Assembly (NCBI RefSeq): GCF_018613695.1
Contig: NZ_JAGGPR010000009.1
Coordinates: forward strand, 1-64,000
Direction of reading: 5' to 3'
DNA length: 64,000 nt
Source of the DNA: Arthrobacter sp. ISL-95
Lineage (GTDB): Bacteria; Actinomycetota; Actinomycetes; Actinomycetales; Micrococcaceae
Both the position numbers and the translations under genes were made by a program. Shown here one piece after another: positions 7,868-15,942 of this stretch. Each line of letters begins with the position of its first letter. Position 1 is the stretch's first letter. Under the pieces are notes generated by a model. That model did no database searches. It had not been told where the DNA came from and saw only the letters and a list, made by a program, of their open reading frames with translations.

Positions 7868-8959
7868 GTGGAAAAGCTTGAGTCATCCTTCTTGTCCGCC
7901 CGCTACTGGCCGCAGCTGGACGGGCTCCGAACCGTCAGCATCGCAATAGTCCTCGTCTCGCACATGAGCGACCCCCACATCTGGGGATTTCTCAACGGTT
8001 CAATGGGAGTGACTCTCTTCTTTGTCATCAGCGGCTTCCTGATCACATCGCTCCTGATCCGCGAGGAACGCCGACGTGGCCGAGTCTCGATCTTTCAGTT
8101 CTATGTCAGACGAGCCTTTCGCATCCTGCCGCTTTACTACATTGCGCTCTCTACAGCCGCAGCGGGCGTCTTTCTATTCGGGCTCGGTGAGGGTTCGGCC
8201 AAATTTGCGGAGCGGCTACCGCTGCTGGCAACGTTCAATGGAGATCTCGCCAGCGGCGGCAGCTTCGTCCACAGCTGGTCGCTCGGCATCGAGGAAAAGT
8301 TCTACATCGTGTGGCCGTTCCTCATGTTCGCCATACCGCTGATAAAAAGGCATCGGCTGGCGACAGCCACCGTTTTGCTCGCCCTCGCTTCCGCGGCCAG
8401 CTACCTTGAGGGCGCGCGTTACTTTGGGATTTACACCGCCATTCTCGCCGGTTGCGTCCTTGGCCTCACCATGCACACCCACCGGGGATTCAGGATTGCG
8501 TCAAAGCTCTCCCGGCCCGGAGTGGCTGCCGCGCTCATCCCTGTAGCAATCGCCGCTTACATTCTTGACCCGATCCTCCCCGGCGGCCACGAGAGCGGCA
8601 ATGCGCACGTCCTGTTCTCCTTCACCGTTGCGCTTCTTTTCCCTTCATTCATCCTCGCCACATCGCCACTGACAAGGGTGCTGAGTTGGAAGCCTGTCGC
8701 TTTTCTCGGGACCAGGACGTATGCGATTTACCTTTTCCACCCTTTCTGCATCGACGTGGTTAGCATGGTTATCCCTGCTGACCAGCGGAATTTTGGGCTG
8801 GCGATTGTCAGGCTCTTGCTGGCCGCCGTCTTGTCATTCGATGTTGCGGAGGTTCTAGCCCGTGCCGTCGAACAGCCTCTGATTCGGATAGGGAAGCGGC
8901 TCACATCCGCCGCGAGGCGCACGCATGCTCGGTCTCCAGAACCCGCCAAAGAGGCCTAA
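7868..8959 (+). CDS. Acyltransferase 3 family (OafA/YrhL-type) membrane protein
   Basis: The 363-residue protein is a membrane O-acyltransferase of the acyltransferase 3 family. The start QLDGLRTVSIAIVLVSHM carries the conserved histidine near residue 34. SLFFVISGFLIT-like sequence (VTLFFVISGFLITSLLIREE) follows, then RRAFRILPLYY and HSWSLGIEEKFYIVWP. About ten membrane helices can be seen. These proteins acetylate or otherwise acylate exported sugars, lipids or peptidoglycan. The usual C-terminal SGNH domain is absent, so this is the short form. The start is GTG at 7868 with AAAGGG upstream. It stands alone and no substrate can be proposed from context. Confidence 0.87.
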   Translation: MEKLESSFLSARYWPQLDGLRTVSIAIVLVSHMSDPHIWGFLNGSMGVTLFFVISGFLITSLLIREERRRGRVSIFQFYVRRAFRILPLYYIALSTAAAGVFLFGLGEGSAKFAERLPLLATFNGDLASGGSFVHSWSLGIEEKFYIVWPFLMFAIPLIKRHRLATATVLLALASAASYLEGARYFGIYTAILAGCVLGLTMHTHRGFRIASKLSRPGVAAALIPVAIAAYILDPILPGGHESGNAHVLFSFTVALLFPSFILATSPLTRVLSWKPVAFLGTRTYAIYLFHPFCIDVVSMVIPADQRNFGLAIVRLLLAAVLSFDVAEVLARAVEQPLIRIGKRLTSAARRTHARSPEPAKEA

Positions 8960-8966
8960 ACAGGCA

Positions 8967-9326
8967 TCAGTGCTCCATCTTCTTCTCTGCCGCGAGTTGG
9001 GCAGCGACTTTGGCGATCACATCGAAGGGAATTTCTTCGGCCAGCGAGAATTTCAGGGTCCCCTTGCCTGATAAGTACGGGGCCAGCTCCGTGGCTAGAC
9101 CTTCATCGCCACGAGGGACCGGATAGACCGAGATGTGGTGCGCCCATGCCGCAAAGTACACCACGTAATGCCCGTCAATGGTGATGGTGGGAATGCCATA
9201 ACTAATCATCTCCCCTGCATCCGGCACGGCGGCGTGGATGGCTCTGCGGATTTCCTGAAGGACGTCCTGCGTGGCCTCCGGTTGGGCGGAGATGTACGCG
9301 TCCACGGTTGGTGGTTTTTCAGGCAT
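8967..9326 (-). CDS. DUF1801-domain protein (YdhG-like)
   Basis: This protein of about 119 residues has the DUF1801 pattern: TVDAYISAQPEATQDVLQEIRRAI, then MISYGIPTITIDGHYVVYFAAWAHHISVYP and a C-terminal GTLKFSLAEEIPFDVI. The fold is found in YdhG/frataxin-like proteins, some annotated as iron chaperones, but the role is not settled. The ATG at 9326 is preferred over an upstream TTG because GGGAGAG lies about nine bases before it. It converges with the acyltransferase gene. A distant relative of the same domain family is at 13373-13795. Confidence 0.78.
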   Translation of the reverse strand: MPEKPPTVDAYISAQPEATQDVLQEIRRAIHAAVPDAGEMISYGIPTITIDGHYVVYFAAWAHHISVYPVPRGDEGLATELAPYLSGKGTLKFSLAEEIPFDVIAKVAAQLAAEKKMEH

Positions 9327-9351
9327 CGTCAATCTCTCCCTACGGTTGAAG

Positions 9352-10143
9352 TTAGCTCTCGCCGGGGAACCGGCCCCCTATGAGCCTGGTCATGTGCTCC
9401 GCTGTAGCGAGAAGGGGTTCCACCCAGGCCTCGCACGTTTCCAGCGGCATGCGAAGGGTTGGTCCGCTGATGGTTACGGCTCCCACCAAGCCCGCGGCCG
9501 AGTCGAATACAGGTGCAGACAGGCCGGACGCCCCGTCCTCCCTCTCGCCTACAGTGATCGCAAACCCGTCCGCATGGGTCTTCTTTACGGCGGCAACAAG
9601 TTCCTCGGAGCTGGTGATGGTGTAGTCGGTGATCGACTCCAAAGGGTCCCTCAAAACAGCTTCCATCAGTTCAGGAGACCACGCGAGCAGCACCCTGCCC
9701 GCTGATCCGGCGTGAAGCGGAACGATCTTGCCCAGGTGCATCTCGCGGCGGAGTGCGTGATGAGTGTCCGCCATGGCCACGCAAACCCGGTAGTGCTGCT
9801 CGGCCTTAAAGAAACAGGCGGTCTCACCGGTGGTATCCCTCAGGGTCTTAAGCAGCGGAGTCAGGATGTCCACCACCTCCATACCCCGGGTTGCAGGTGC
9901 CGCCCAATAAGCCATCCTCATACCGATGCGGTACGCGTCGTCCTCGCGGTCAAGGAAGCCCTGCGAGGTCAGATTGGTGACAAGTCTCTGCACCGTGGAC
10001 GTGGGCATGCCCGTGAACTCGCGGATATCGGCAAGCTGAAGCACCGGCTTGGACAAGGAAAAAGCATCCAGGATGGACGTGATTTTGCCCAGGACAAGCA
10101 AAGGGTTGCCGGTGGCCTTCGCGGAATCATCGGGTGCTGACAT
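9352..10143 (-). CDS. IclR-family transcriptional regulator
   Basis: The protein (about 263 residues from ATG 10143) has the two-part IclR structure. The N-terminal winged helix contains ILDAFSLSKPVLQLADIREFTGMPTSTVQRLVTNL. The C-terminal effector domain contains GSAGRVLLAWSP and DGFAITVGEREDGASGLSAPVFD. IclR proteins respond to small organic acids and repress or activate nearby catabolic genes. The start at 10143 is chosen over one at 10203 because a TAGCGT hexamer (10151-10156) lies seven bases upstream, predicting a leaderless mRNA, and the longer form would overlap the divergent ABC start. Its target may be the ABC pair or a distant operon. Confidence 0.87.
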   Translation of the reverse strand: MSAPDDSAKATGNPLLVLGKITSILDAFSLSKPVLQLADIREFTGMPTSTVQRLVTNLTSQGFLDREDDAYRIGMRMAYWAAPATRGMEVVDILTPLLKTLRDTTGETACFFKAEQHYRVCVAMADTHHALRREMHLGKIVPLHAGSAGRVLLAWSPELMEAVLRDPLESITDYTITSSEELVAAVKKTHADGFAITVGEREDGASGLSAPVFDSAAGLVGAVTISGPTLRMPLETCEAWVEPLLATAEHMTRLIGGRFPGES

Positions 10144-10150
10144 ACGACTC

Positions 10151-10156
10151 ACGCTA
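10151..10156 (-). promoter_or_regulatory. -10 hexamer for a leaderless IclR mRNA
   Basis: TAGCGT on the minus strand ends seven bases before the ATG at 10143, with no ribosome binding site in between. This is the spacing of an actinobacterial leaderless promoter. Confidence 0.5.
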
Positions 10157-10189
10157 AACGCTGCAGTGGGGTGACGCCAATCCCGCCGA

Positions 10190-10195
10190 TAGGGT
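10190..10195 (+). promoter_or_regulatory. -10 hexamer for a leaderless ABC transporter mRNA
   Basis: TAGGGT ends six bases before the ATG at 10202, with no Shine-Dalgarno sequence. It is divergent from the IclR promoter in a 58-base intergenic space. Confidence 0.5.
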
Positions 10196-10201
10196 AGCAC
10201 C

Positions 10202-10879
10202 ATGGGGACAGTTTTGGAGGCCGAAGGTCTATGGGTCGGCTATGCCGGGGTTCCGGTTTGCGGGGAAGTTTCCGCGTCGGTTAAGGCCGGTGAAGTCTTG
10301 GGAATCGTCGGTGTCAACGGTGCAGGAAAATCGACGGTAGCCAAGACCATCGCAGGACGGCAGACCGCCTTGGCCGGAGACGTGAAGGTCCACGGCCTCC
10401 TCATCGATCCGGACGCTGTGCCGTTCCGCCGGCAGGTCTCCGCCGTTTTTGACGACGACCTCTTCTTTCCGTCCCTCACTGTCCGCGAACACTTACTCCT
10501 CATCGCCCGTGGGCACTCCCTGGAGGACCCCGAAGCCCGAGTTGAGGAAGAGCTGGAATTCTTCGGGCTGCTGGGCAGGGTCCATGCCATCCCTGATGCT
10601 TTGTCTTCCGGCCAGCGTCGCAGATTGCTGCTCGCCGCCGGACTCATCCGCCCGTCGTCGCTCCTGATCCTGGACGAGCCGGAACAGCGACTCGATCCCC
10701 GGATGCGTGTAGCCCTGGGTGAGCGCATCGCCGCGCACGCCCAAGACGGTGGCGCTGTAGTCCTGGTGACGCACGATCCAGAACTGCTGCTCGCCACAGC
10801 CTCCACGTGTTTGGTTATTGATGAGGAAGTCCGGGAGTTTGATCCGGAGCAAGGGGCCTCGATCATTGCCGGCTCCTGA
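10202..10879 (+). CDS. ABC transporter ATP-binding protein
   Basis: This 225-residue single ABC domain has a Walker A motif GVNGAGKST (about residues 38-46), a signature LSSGQRRRL (about 138-146), a Walker B LLILDEP and the switch histidine in VTHDP. It hydrolyses ATP to power the membrane protein encoded next. The gap between the stop codon and the next ATG is a single base, so the pair is co-translated. A TAGGGT hexamer six bases before the ATG predicts a leaderless transcript. The signature has serine where the classical LSGGQ has glycine, as in some exporter ATPases. The substrate is unknown. Confidence 0.88.
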   Translation: MGTVLEAEGLWVGYAGVPVCGEVSASVKAGEVLGIVGVNGAGKSTVAKTIAGRQTALAGDVKVHGLLIDPDAVPFRRQVSAVFDDDLFFPSLTVREHLLLIARGHSLEDPEARVEEELEFFGLLGRVHAIPDALSSGQRRRLLLAAGLIRPSSLLILDEPEQRLDPRMRVALGERIAAHAQDGGAVVLVTHDPELLLATASTCLVIDEEVREFDPEQGASIIAGS

Positions 10880-10880
10880 C

Positions 10881-12413
10881 ATGCTCGCCCCTGAACGTTC
10901 GCCTCAGCACCGGGAGCTGGCCTCTGAGATTGTCCGGTTCACCCGCCGATCTGCCAGACGCTATAAACGCAGCCGGGTCTCGTGGGGAACCCGCCTTGTT
11001 GATGCCTACAGTTGGGGACTGGGCATTGGCGTTTCCCTGACCATTGCGGCCTCGTTCGTCTTGGCATTGCGGAACGAGATCGCAAACCGTGCCACCACCA
11101 CCGGCAGCATCATCGGAGAGCAGTGGCTCGTCCTGCCGGAACCCGTGTTGTGGACGTCCATGACTTTCGCTGCCCTCGTGGTCATCAACAACCTTGCCCG
11201 GAAGCTTGGACCGATGTCCGTGAATGGAGCAGAGAGCACCTGGTGGCTGACACTCCCCGTAGACCGCAGGCCCATGGTGCTGCCGCCCTTCATTCGCAAG
11301 GTCGCGCTCACTGCAGTTGGCTCAGCCGTGATCTACCTGCCCTTCAGCATGGTCACCGCCGTTGACCGGGCTCCCCTGGAGCACCTGCTTGCTTCGCTCA
11401 CCTTCGGCGTTGCGGGGGCCGTTGCGGTGGTTCCGGCGGCCGTCCAGCAGTTTGCCCTCCAGGGCCCACGTTTTGGCAAGACGATCACTGCTGCCCTGCT
11501 TCTTGCGTGCTCCGTCCTTCCGGCGTTTTCATCCTCACCGTGGCCCACAGCGCTGGTGGCCGTTGCCGTCGTCGGACTCTTTGCCATGGTGGTGCCACGC
11601 GCCGGCCAGGTGCGGGGTGACGAACTGGTTCGAGGCGGCGCCGTCGCCGGGCACGCCGGCGCATCACTGTTCATGATGGACTCCAACGAGGTACTTCGAG
11701 CTCTTGGCGGCAACCGCAAAGCCGTCGACGGCGGCAGGGCAGCCAGGTTCTACGCCCGCCCTTCGCGGGGCCCGCTGAGGGCCCTGATCCGGGCTGATCT
11801 GGTGGCCTTCGTCAGACTCAATCCGCCTTTGATGCCACCGATTCTTTGGTTGCTCGCCTGCATCTCCACACTGCTCGTGGAAGGTGGGCTGCCCGAGTTC
11901 GCCCAGTTGGCGGTGATCGTGATCGCCGGCTGTGCCACGGCTTCGGGCCTGGGCGGTGTGGCCCGCAAAACAGCGTTGGTTCCTGAACTCGACGCGATGC
12001 TTCCACTGCATCAGGCACTGGTGCGGACAAGCAGGACACTCATGCCGTGCCTGGCGATGTCTGCATGGATGGCCGTGCTCTGTGGGTTGTTGGTTCTCTT
12101 AGGTGCCGCTGATCCCTGGCTGATGGGAGTAGGCGCCTTGGCCGGGGTCGGCATGGGTGCAGGGACTCTCCGCGCAGCCACCAGGATCCCGCCGGATTGG
12201 ACCGCTCCGCCGGTTGAAACTCCGTTCGGTCCGGTTCCGCGGGCTCAACTCGGCTCACTGATGCGCGGGCTGGACGTGACCATCCTGGCCATGGTTCCGC
12301 TGTTGGTGGCGCTGTACCTTGGCTACGTGCCGATATCAGTGGTGGCTGTGCAGGTGGTCTTCAGTGCAGGCATCTTCCTGCTTGTGGTGCTGACCCGCCC
12401 TCAGCGGATCTGA
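10881..12413 (+). CDS. Large membrane protein partner of the ABC ATPase (DUF6297-like)
   Basis: The protein (about 510 residues from ATG 10881) starts with a basic cytoplasmic region (RFTRRSARRYKRSRV) and has about a dozen hydrophobic segments. It is not a standard FtsX or ABC-2 permease, but resembles the DUF6297 proteins found beside ABC ATPases in actinobacteria; that match is from memory and moderate. It presumably forms the channel half of the transporter. The start at 10881 is chosen because it follows the ATPase stop by one base; a longer frame would overlap that gene. It ends convergently with phzF. Confidence 0.68.
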   Translation: MLAPERSPQHRELASEIVRFTRRSARRYKRSRVSWGTRLVDAYSWGLGIGVSLTIAASFVLALRNEIANRATTTGSIIGEQWLVLPEPVLWTSMTFAALVVINNLARKLGPMSVNGAESTWWLTLPVDRRPMVLPPFIRKVALTAVGSAVIYLPFSMVTAVDRAPLEHLLASLTFGVAGAVAVVPAAVQQFALQGPRFGKTITAALLLACSVLPAFSSSPWPTALVAVAVVGLFAMVVPRAGQVRGDELVRGGAVAGHAGASLFMMDSNEVLRALGGNRKAVDGGRAARFYARPSRGPLRALIRADLVAFVRLNPPLMPPILWLLACISTLLVEGGLPEFAQLAVIVIAGCATASGLGGVARKTALVPELDAMLPLHQALVRTSRTLMPCLAMSAWMAVLCGLLVLLGAADPWLMGVGALAGVGMGAGTLRAATRIPPDWTAPPVETPFGPVPRAQLGSLMRGLDVTILAMVPLLVALYLGYVPISVVAVQVVFSAGIFLLVVLTRPQRI

Positions 12414-12428
12414 CGGGTTAGGGCAGAA

Positions 12429-12458
12429 CCGTTTAGAGGAGCGCCGTTTAAAGGAGCA
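12429..12458. repeat. 15-bp tandem duplication at the end of the PhzF gene
   Basis: CCGTTTAGAGGAGCG (12429-12443) is followed directly by CCGTTTAAAGGAGCA (12444-12458), 13 of 15 identical. The second unit contains the stop codon region of the minus-strand PhzF gene; the first looks like a copy of the same end. Confidence 0.6.
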
Positions 12459-13299
12459 CTGTGCCTTCGATGCAAGTTGCCGACGCTCCACCAACCCAGA
12501 TCTCACCATCTTCCGCTTTCACATGAATCCGGCCCGCCCTGCCCAGGACAGTACCCTGAGCGGCCACGTACTCCTCGGGAGCCCTCCCGCTTCCGATCAG
12601 CCACTGGGCCGCTCCGGCATTGAAACTTCCCGTCACCGGGTCCTCCACCATGGCGTCTCCCGGGATGAAGGTACGGACTTCAAAGTGGACGGCGGCATCC
12701 GGCTCATGAGGGCCAATGACCCCCACTTTGAGGTCACCCATGGCAGCGAGATCGGGCTCGACGGCCAGGACCTGCTCCGCTGAACCAAGAAGAACGCCGA
12801 TCCATGTAGGCCCGTTGACCAACCACGACGCATCGAGCAGGGCCTCCTCGGGTAGCTGCAGGCCAGCAGCCAACTGTGCCCGGGTATCGTCATCCACCGG
12901 GCCGAATCGGGTCAGCGGCGGGGCAGCGAAAGCCAAGCGACCGGCGTCGTGCTTGACCCGCACCAAACCCGCGCCGCATTCCTGAACCAGCACGCCATCC
13001 GTCTTGGGCACTCCGCCGGCCTGCAACCACGTGTGCGCAGAACCAAGCGTGGGGTGACCGGCGAAAGGGAACTCCTCACTGCCCGTGAAGATCCGTACCC
13101 TGTAGTCCGCTTGGGCATGGGTGGGCGGGAGCAGGAACGTCGTCTCAGAGAGGTTGGTCCAGTTGGCAAAGTGCTGCATTGTCTCCGTGCTGAGGCCTTC
13201 GGCTTCGACGACGACGGCAAGCGGGTTGCCGAGGTAAGGCACCTCGGAGAAGACGTCCACTTGGTGGAACGGGCGGATTCGCAGGGCTTCTGAAGTCAC
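12448..13299 (-). CDS. PhzF-family isomerase/epimerase
   Basis: The 283-residue protein is a PhzF-like member of the diaminopimelate-epimerase fold. It contains FHQVDVFSEVPYLGNPLAVV at the start, the catalytic glutamate in NWTNLSETTFLL (about residue 51), and EFPFAGHPTLGSAH and EDPVTGSFNAGAAQWL in the two half-domains. PhzF itself isomerises a phenazine precursor, but most homologues outside phenazine clusters have unknown substrates, and no phenazine genes are present. The GTG at 13299 is preceded by a leaderless-type TAGCCT hexamer. The gene is divergent from a DUF1801 gene and convergent with the ABC operon. Confidence 0.88.
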   Translation of the reverse strand: MTSEALRIRPFHQVDVFSEVPYLGNPLAVVVEAEGLSTETMQHFANWTNLSETTFLLPPTHAQADYRVRIFTGSEEFPFAGHPTLGSAHTWLQAGGVPKTDGVLVQECGAGLVRVKHDAGRLAFAAPPLTRFGPVDDDTRAQLAAGLQLPEEALLDASWLVNGPTWIGVLLGSAEQVLAVEPDLAAMGDLKVGVIGPHEPDAAVHFEVRTFIPGDAMVEDPVTGSFNAGAAQWLIGSGRAPEEYVAAQGTVLGRAGRIHVKAEDGEIWVGGASATCIEGTVLL

Positions 13300-13305
13300 C
13301 GCTGA

Positions 13306-13311
13306 AGGCTA
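13306..13311 (-). promoter_or_regulatory. -10 hexamer for a leaderless PhzF mRNA
   Basis: TAGCCT on the minus strand ends six bases before the GTG at 13299; no ribosome binding site is seen. Confidence 0.45.
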
Positions 13312-13372
13312 TCACCGGGGTGCTCGCCGGTTTTTACTGACGCACCCGTAACGCGTCTGCGAAACTACCCCT

Positions 13373-13795
13373 ATGGCAGAGAACAAGACCCAGCCCACGG
13401 ACGTCTCCGTGGAAGAATTCCTGGCAGCTGTGGAGCATCCCAAACGGCGCGAGGACGGCTTCGAGTTGCTGGACATGATGCGCGACATCACCGGCCAGGA
13501 GGCGGTGATGTGGGGCCCATCAATCGTTGGCTTCGGCAGCTATCACTACAAGTACGAGACCGGCCGCGAAGGCGACTCAGCCGCCGTCGGATTCTCTCCG
13601 CGCAAGACCAACCTGGCTCTCTACGGACTGACTTACGGCCCGGACGCCGACCGCCTGCTTCCCGAGCTCGGCAAACACAAAACCGGGGCCGCTTGCCTCT
13701 ACGTCAACAAACTCGACGACGTGGACCGGGACGTCCTGGCCGAGATGATCCGCACGGGCTACAAGCACGTCATGGAGGAGCTCCACACACCCTAA
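13373..13795 (+). CDS. DUF1801-domain protein
   Basis: The 140-residue protein has the DUF1801 pattern in its longer form: SVEEFLAAVEHPKRREDGFELLDMMRDITGQE, then MWGPSIVGFGSYHYKYETGREGDSAAVGFSPRKTNLALYG and a C-terminal part with CLYVNKLDDVD. Its biochemical role is unknown. It shares only the general fold with the shorter gene at 8967-9326. No good ribosome binding site precedes the ATG, and the sequence ACTACCCCT directly before it hints at a short or absent leader. It converges on the rplI operon terminator. Confidence 0.8.
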   Translation: MAENKTQPTDVSVEEFLAAVEHPKRREDGFELLDMMRDITGQEAVMWGPSIVGFGSYHYKYETGREGDSAAVGFSPRKTNLALYGLTYGPDADRLLPELGKHKTGAACLYVNKLDDVDRDVLAEMIRTGYKHVMEELHTP

Positions 13796-13882
13796 TCCCC
13801 GCACCGAGTTGGCATTTAAATGGCAGTCGGAGCGCTCCGGATCGTCATTAAAAGGCATCTCGGCGGAGAGGTGGGAAGCAAA

Positions 13883-13917
13883 AGGCCCCCACCACCGGAA
13901 ACCGGTAGCGGGGGCCT
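13883..13917 (-). terminator. Terminator of the rpsF-ssb-rpsR-rplI operon
   Basis: AGGCCCCC (13883-13890) pairs with GGGGGCCT (13910-13917), with further pairing of ACCGG and CCGGT inside. On the minus strand the stem is followed by TTTT. It lies 17 bases past the rplI stop. Confidence 0.8.
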
Positions 13918-13933
13918 AGGGTGCAGTCAAAGA

Positions 13934-14386
13934 CTACTTGCTGGCTACGACCTCGAGGTCGATGACAGCAGAAACATCCTCGTGCAGGCGAACGTTAGCC
14001 GTGTACGAACCAACAGACTTGATGTGGTTCGGCAGTTCAACGTTGCGCTTGTCGATGGCGCCGAGGCCAGCGGCCTCAACAGCAGCAGCGACATCAGCAG
14101 GCTTGACGGTGCCGAAGAGACGACCGGACTCGCCGGCCTTCACCTCGAGCTTGACCTTCTTGGAGGAGAGAGCCTGGGCCTGTGCCTGTGCAGCTTCAAC
14201 GGAAGCGTGCGCACGAGCGGCGCGAGCAGCCTTGATGGACTCAACCTGCTTCTCGCCACCCTTGGACCAGGTCAGAGCGAAGCCGCGGGGCAGCAGGAAG
14301 TTACGTGCGTAACCGTCCTTGACCTCCACAACATCGCCAGCAGCACCGAGACCGGTTACTTCGTGGGTCAGAATGAGCTTTGCCAT
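13934..14386 (-). CDS. rplI: 50S ribosomal protein L9
   Basis: The 150-residue protein has the standard L9 layout. The N-terminal RNA-binding domain contains [37 protein letters not shown] (read in two parts), then a long connecting helix rich in alanine, glutamine and glutamate (about residues 40-75), and a C-terminal domain with [17 protein letters not shown]9 binds 23S rRNA near the base of the L1 stalk and limits frame slippage. It is the last gene of the four-gene operon, 18 bases after rpsR, and is followed by a strong terminator. In many bacteria dnaB follows rplI; here it does not. Confidence 0.97.
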   Translation of the reverse strand: MAKLILTHEVTGLGAAGDVVEVKDGYARNFLLPRGFALTWSKGGEKQVESIKAARAARAHASVEAAQAQAQALSSKKVKLEVKAGESGRLFGTVKPADVAAAVEAAGLGAIDKRNVELPNHIKSVGSYTANVRLHEDVSAVIDLEVVASK

Positions 14387-14404
14387 GTTAGTTAATCCCT
14401 TCCC

Positions 14405-14644
14405 TTAGCCGCGGCCAGCGCCGGAGTAAGGCAGCAGAGCAACTTCGCGGGCATTCTTGATTGCCTGGGCGATCTTGCGCTGTTCCTGAACGGTAACGCC
14501 AGTGACGCGACGAGCGCGGATCTTTCCGCGGTCGGAGATGAACTTGCGCAGCAATGCTACGTCCTTGTAGTCGATGACGGTGATGTCAGCGGCCTTCAAG
14601 GGGTTGGACTTTGGTTTGGGCTTACGGAGTTCAGCCTTAGCCAT
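14405..14644 (-). CDS. rpsR: 30S ribosomal protein S18
   Basis: The 79-residue protein has the conserved S18 core: [50 protein letters not shown] (seen across residues 23-74). S18 pairs with S6 on the platform of the small subunit. No cysteine zinc-binding motif is present, so it is the zinc-independent form. It sits between ssb and rplI in the usual order and is preceded by a good AGGAGCT ribosome binding site. Confidence 0.97.
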   Translation of the reverse strand: MAKAELRKPKPKSNPLKAADITVIDYKDVALLRKFISDRGKIRARRVTGVTVQEQRKIAQAIKNAREVALLPYSGAGRG

Positions 14645-14772
14645 CGTGGAGCTCCTTTTCTATGGAGCCCGTGGATATTGATCCACGGGATGGTGGTGTT
14701 CGACGGCGATTTTCACCATGGTGCCTTTCGGCAGTTCCGGTGAGTGTCCGGCGTCGGACGTTTATTTGGTGT

Positions 14773-15354
14773 TTAGAAGGGAGGTTCGGAATCCGGGCCG
14801 TTGCCCCAGCCGCCAGCGTTGCTGACACCGGGCGTAGCCCAAGGGTCATCCTGCTGTTGTGCGGGCTGGTTGCCGCCCCAGGTTCCACCGGAGTTGCCGC
14901 CGCCCTGGTTTCCACCAGGAGCGCCACCTCCGAAGCCACCGGAATTACCGGCGTTACCGCCACCGAAGCCACCCTGGCCACCGCCGGAGCGCTGGGTACG
15001 GTTGACCTTGGCGTTTGCGTAACGCAGGCTCGGGCCGATTTCATCGACCTCAAGCTCGATTACGGTGCGCTTCTCGCCTTCTTTTGTTTCGTAAGAACGG
15101 CTCTTCAAACGGCCGGAAACGATGACGCGCATGCCCTTGGTGAGGGACTCGGCCACGTTCTCGGCTGCTTCGCGCCATACCGATGCGCGGAGGAACAGGG
15201 TTTCCCCGTCCTTCCACTCATTGGACTGGCGGTCAAAGGTCCGGGGAGTAGAAGCGATGGTGAAGTTCGCTACTGCTGAGCCAGACGGGGTGAACCGCAG
15301 CTCGGGGTCATTGGTGAGATTACCGATGACCGTAATAGTGGTTTCGCCTGCCAT
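14773..15354 (-). CDS. ssb: Single-stranded DNA-binding protein
   Basis: The 193-residue protein has the OB-fold of bacterial SSB in its first 115 residues ([57 protein letters not shown]). A glycine-, asparagine- and glutamine-rich linker of about 60 residues follows. The C-terminal tip DSEPPF is close to the canonical DDxPF tail that recruits replication and repair proteins. It binds single-stranded DNA at forks as a tetramer. It is embedded between rpsF and rpsR, the usual arrangement, which ties its supply to ribosome synthesis. Confidence 0.97.
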   Translation of the reverse strand: MAGETTITVIGNLTNDPELRFTPSGSAVANFTIASTPRTFDRQSNEWKDGETLFLRASVWREAAENVAESLTKGMRVIVSGRLKSRSYETKEGEKRTVIELEVDEIGPSLRYANAKVNRTQRSGGGQGGFGGGNAGNSGGFGGGAPGGNQGGGNSGGTWGGNQPAQQQDDPWATPGVSNAGGWGNGPDSEPPF

Positions 15355-15404
15355 CTACTGCCTCCTTGTTCGTTCCTTCGGGGTAAAGACTTGGAAGGGG
15401 CTGA

Positions 15405-15710
15405 TTACTCAGCAACGACCTTCTGGTCTTCAGGGCGGATGATCTTGGTGCGCATGATCGTCTCGTTGAGAGACAGCTGGCGATCAAGTTCCTTGGCGGT
15501 AGCCGGTGCTGCGGTGAAGTTCACCACGGCGTAGATACCTTCGGACTTCTTCTTGATGTCGTACGCCAGACGGCGACGGCCCCAGATGTCAACCTTTTCG
15601 ATGGTTCCACCATCGGTGGTGATGACATTGAGGAACTTCTGAAGCGACGACTCTACGGTACGCTCTTCGACCTCGGGGTCGATGATTACCATCAATTCGT
15701 AAGGACGCAT
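15405..15710 (-). CDS. rpsF: 30S ribosomal protein S6
   Basis: S6 binds 16S rRNA with S18 on the platform of the 30S subunit. The protein (101 residues from ATG 15710) starts [16 protein letters not shown] and contains [22 protein letters not shown], both typical. A GTG at 15722 also opens the frame, but it overlaps the strong ribosome binding site AAAGGAGGTGG, so the ATG at 15710 must be the start. It is the first gene of the operon. A hairpin about 25 bases before the ribosome binding site may take part in autoregulation by S6:S18. Confidence 0.97.
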   Translation of the reverse strand: MRPYELMVIIDPEVEERTVESSLQKFLNVITTDGGTIEKVDIWGRRRLAYDIKKKSEGIYAVVNFTAAPATAKELDRQLSLNETIMRTKIIRPEDQKVVAE

Positions 15711-15739
15711 ATGTGAACCCACCTCCTTTGGGCTAAGCG

Positions 15740-15758
15740 GTTACGGTATTTCCGTAAC
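15740..15758 (-). promoter_or_regulatory. Leader hairpin upstream of rpsF
   Basis: GTTACGG and CCGTAAC (7-bp arms, 5-base loop) form a hairpin in the rpsF leader just upstream of the ribosome binding site. S6:S18 is known in other bacteria to bind an rpsF leader hairpin and repress the operon. Whether this is that element depends on bulged bases that I cannot confirm. Confidence 0.4.
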
Positions 15759-15902
15759 AGGAGGTTCATTTGCGATGCTGCGTTGGCGCTCCCCGGCCTA
15801 AAACACGGCAAGAGGGCGTTACACAGACTTCAATATCTTAGTGCATCTCCTGCACTCAAAGCTATTCGGCGGGATCTCCGGCCGAAACCCGCCTAGTCAC
15901 GT

Positions 15903-15911
15903 ATGTGGATA
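15903..15911 (-). promoter_or_regulatory. Single DnaA-box-like 9-mer
   Basis: TGTGGATAA on the plus strand is the exact complement of the DnaA box TTATCCACA. It stands alone between rpsF and the YnfA gene, so it may be chance, or a DnaA-controlled promoter element. Confidence 0.35.
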
Positions 15912-15930
15912 ACCCGGGTCCACAGCACGC

Positions 15931-15936
15931 GATACT
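15931..15936 (+). promoter_or_regulatory. Possible -10 hexamer for a leaderless YnfA-family mRNA
   Basis: GATACT ends six bases before the ATG at 15943 and there is no ribosome binding site. The first base departs from TANNNT, so this is weaker than the other cases. Confidence 0.35.
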
Positions 15937-15942
15937 GGGGTT

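Noticed and set aside
10818..10880. Longer N-terminus for the ABC membrane partner
   Set aside because: It would overlap the ATPase gene by 62 bases; the ATG at 10881 directly after the ATPase stop is the natural start.
12448..13299. Phenazine biosynthesis
   Set aside because: Only a PhzF-fold protein is present; no other phenazine genes are nearby, and most PhzF homologues are unrelated to phenazines.
15711..15722. GTG start at 15722 for rpsF
   Set aside because: This codon lies within the ribosome binding site of the ATG at 15710, and S6 proteins begin MRPYE.
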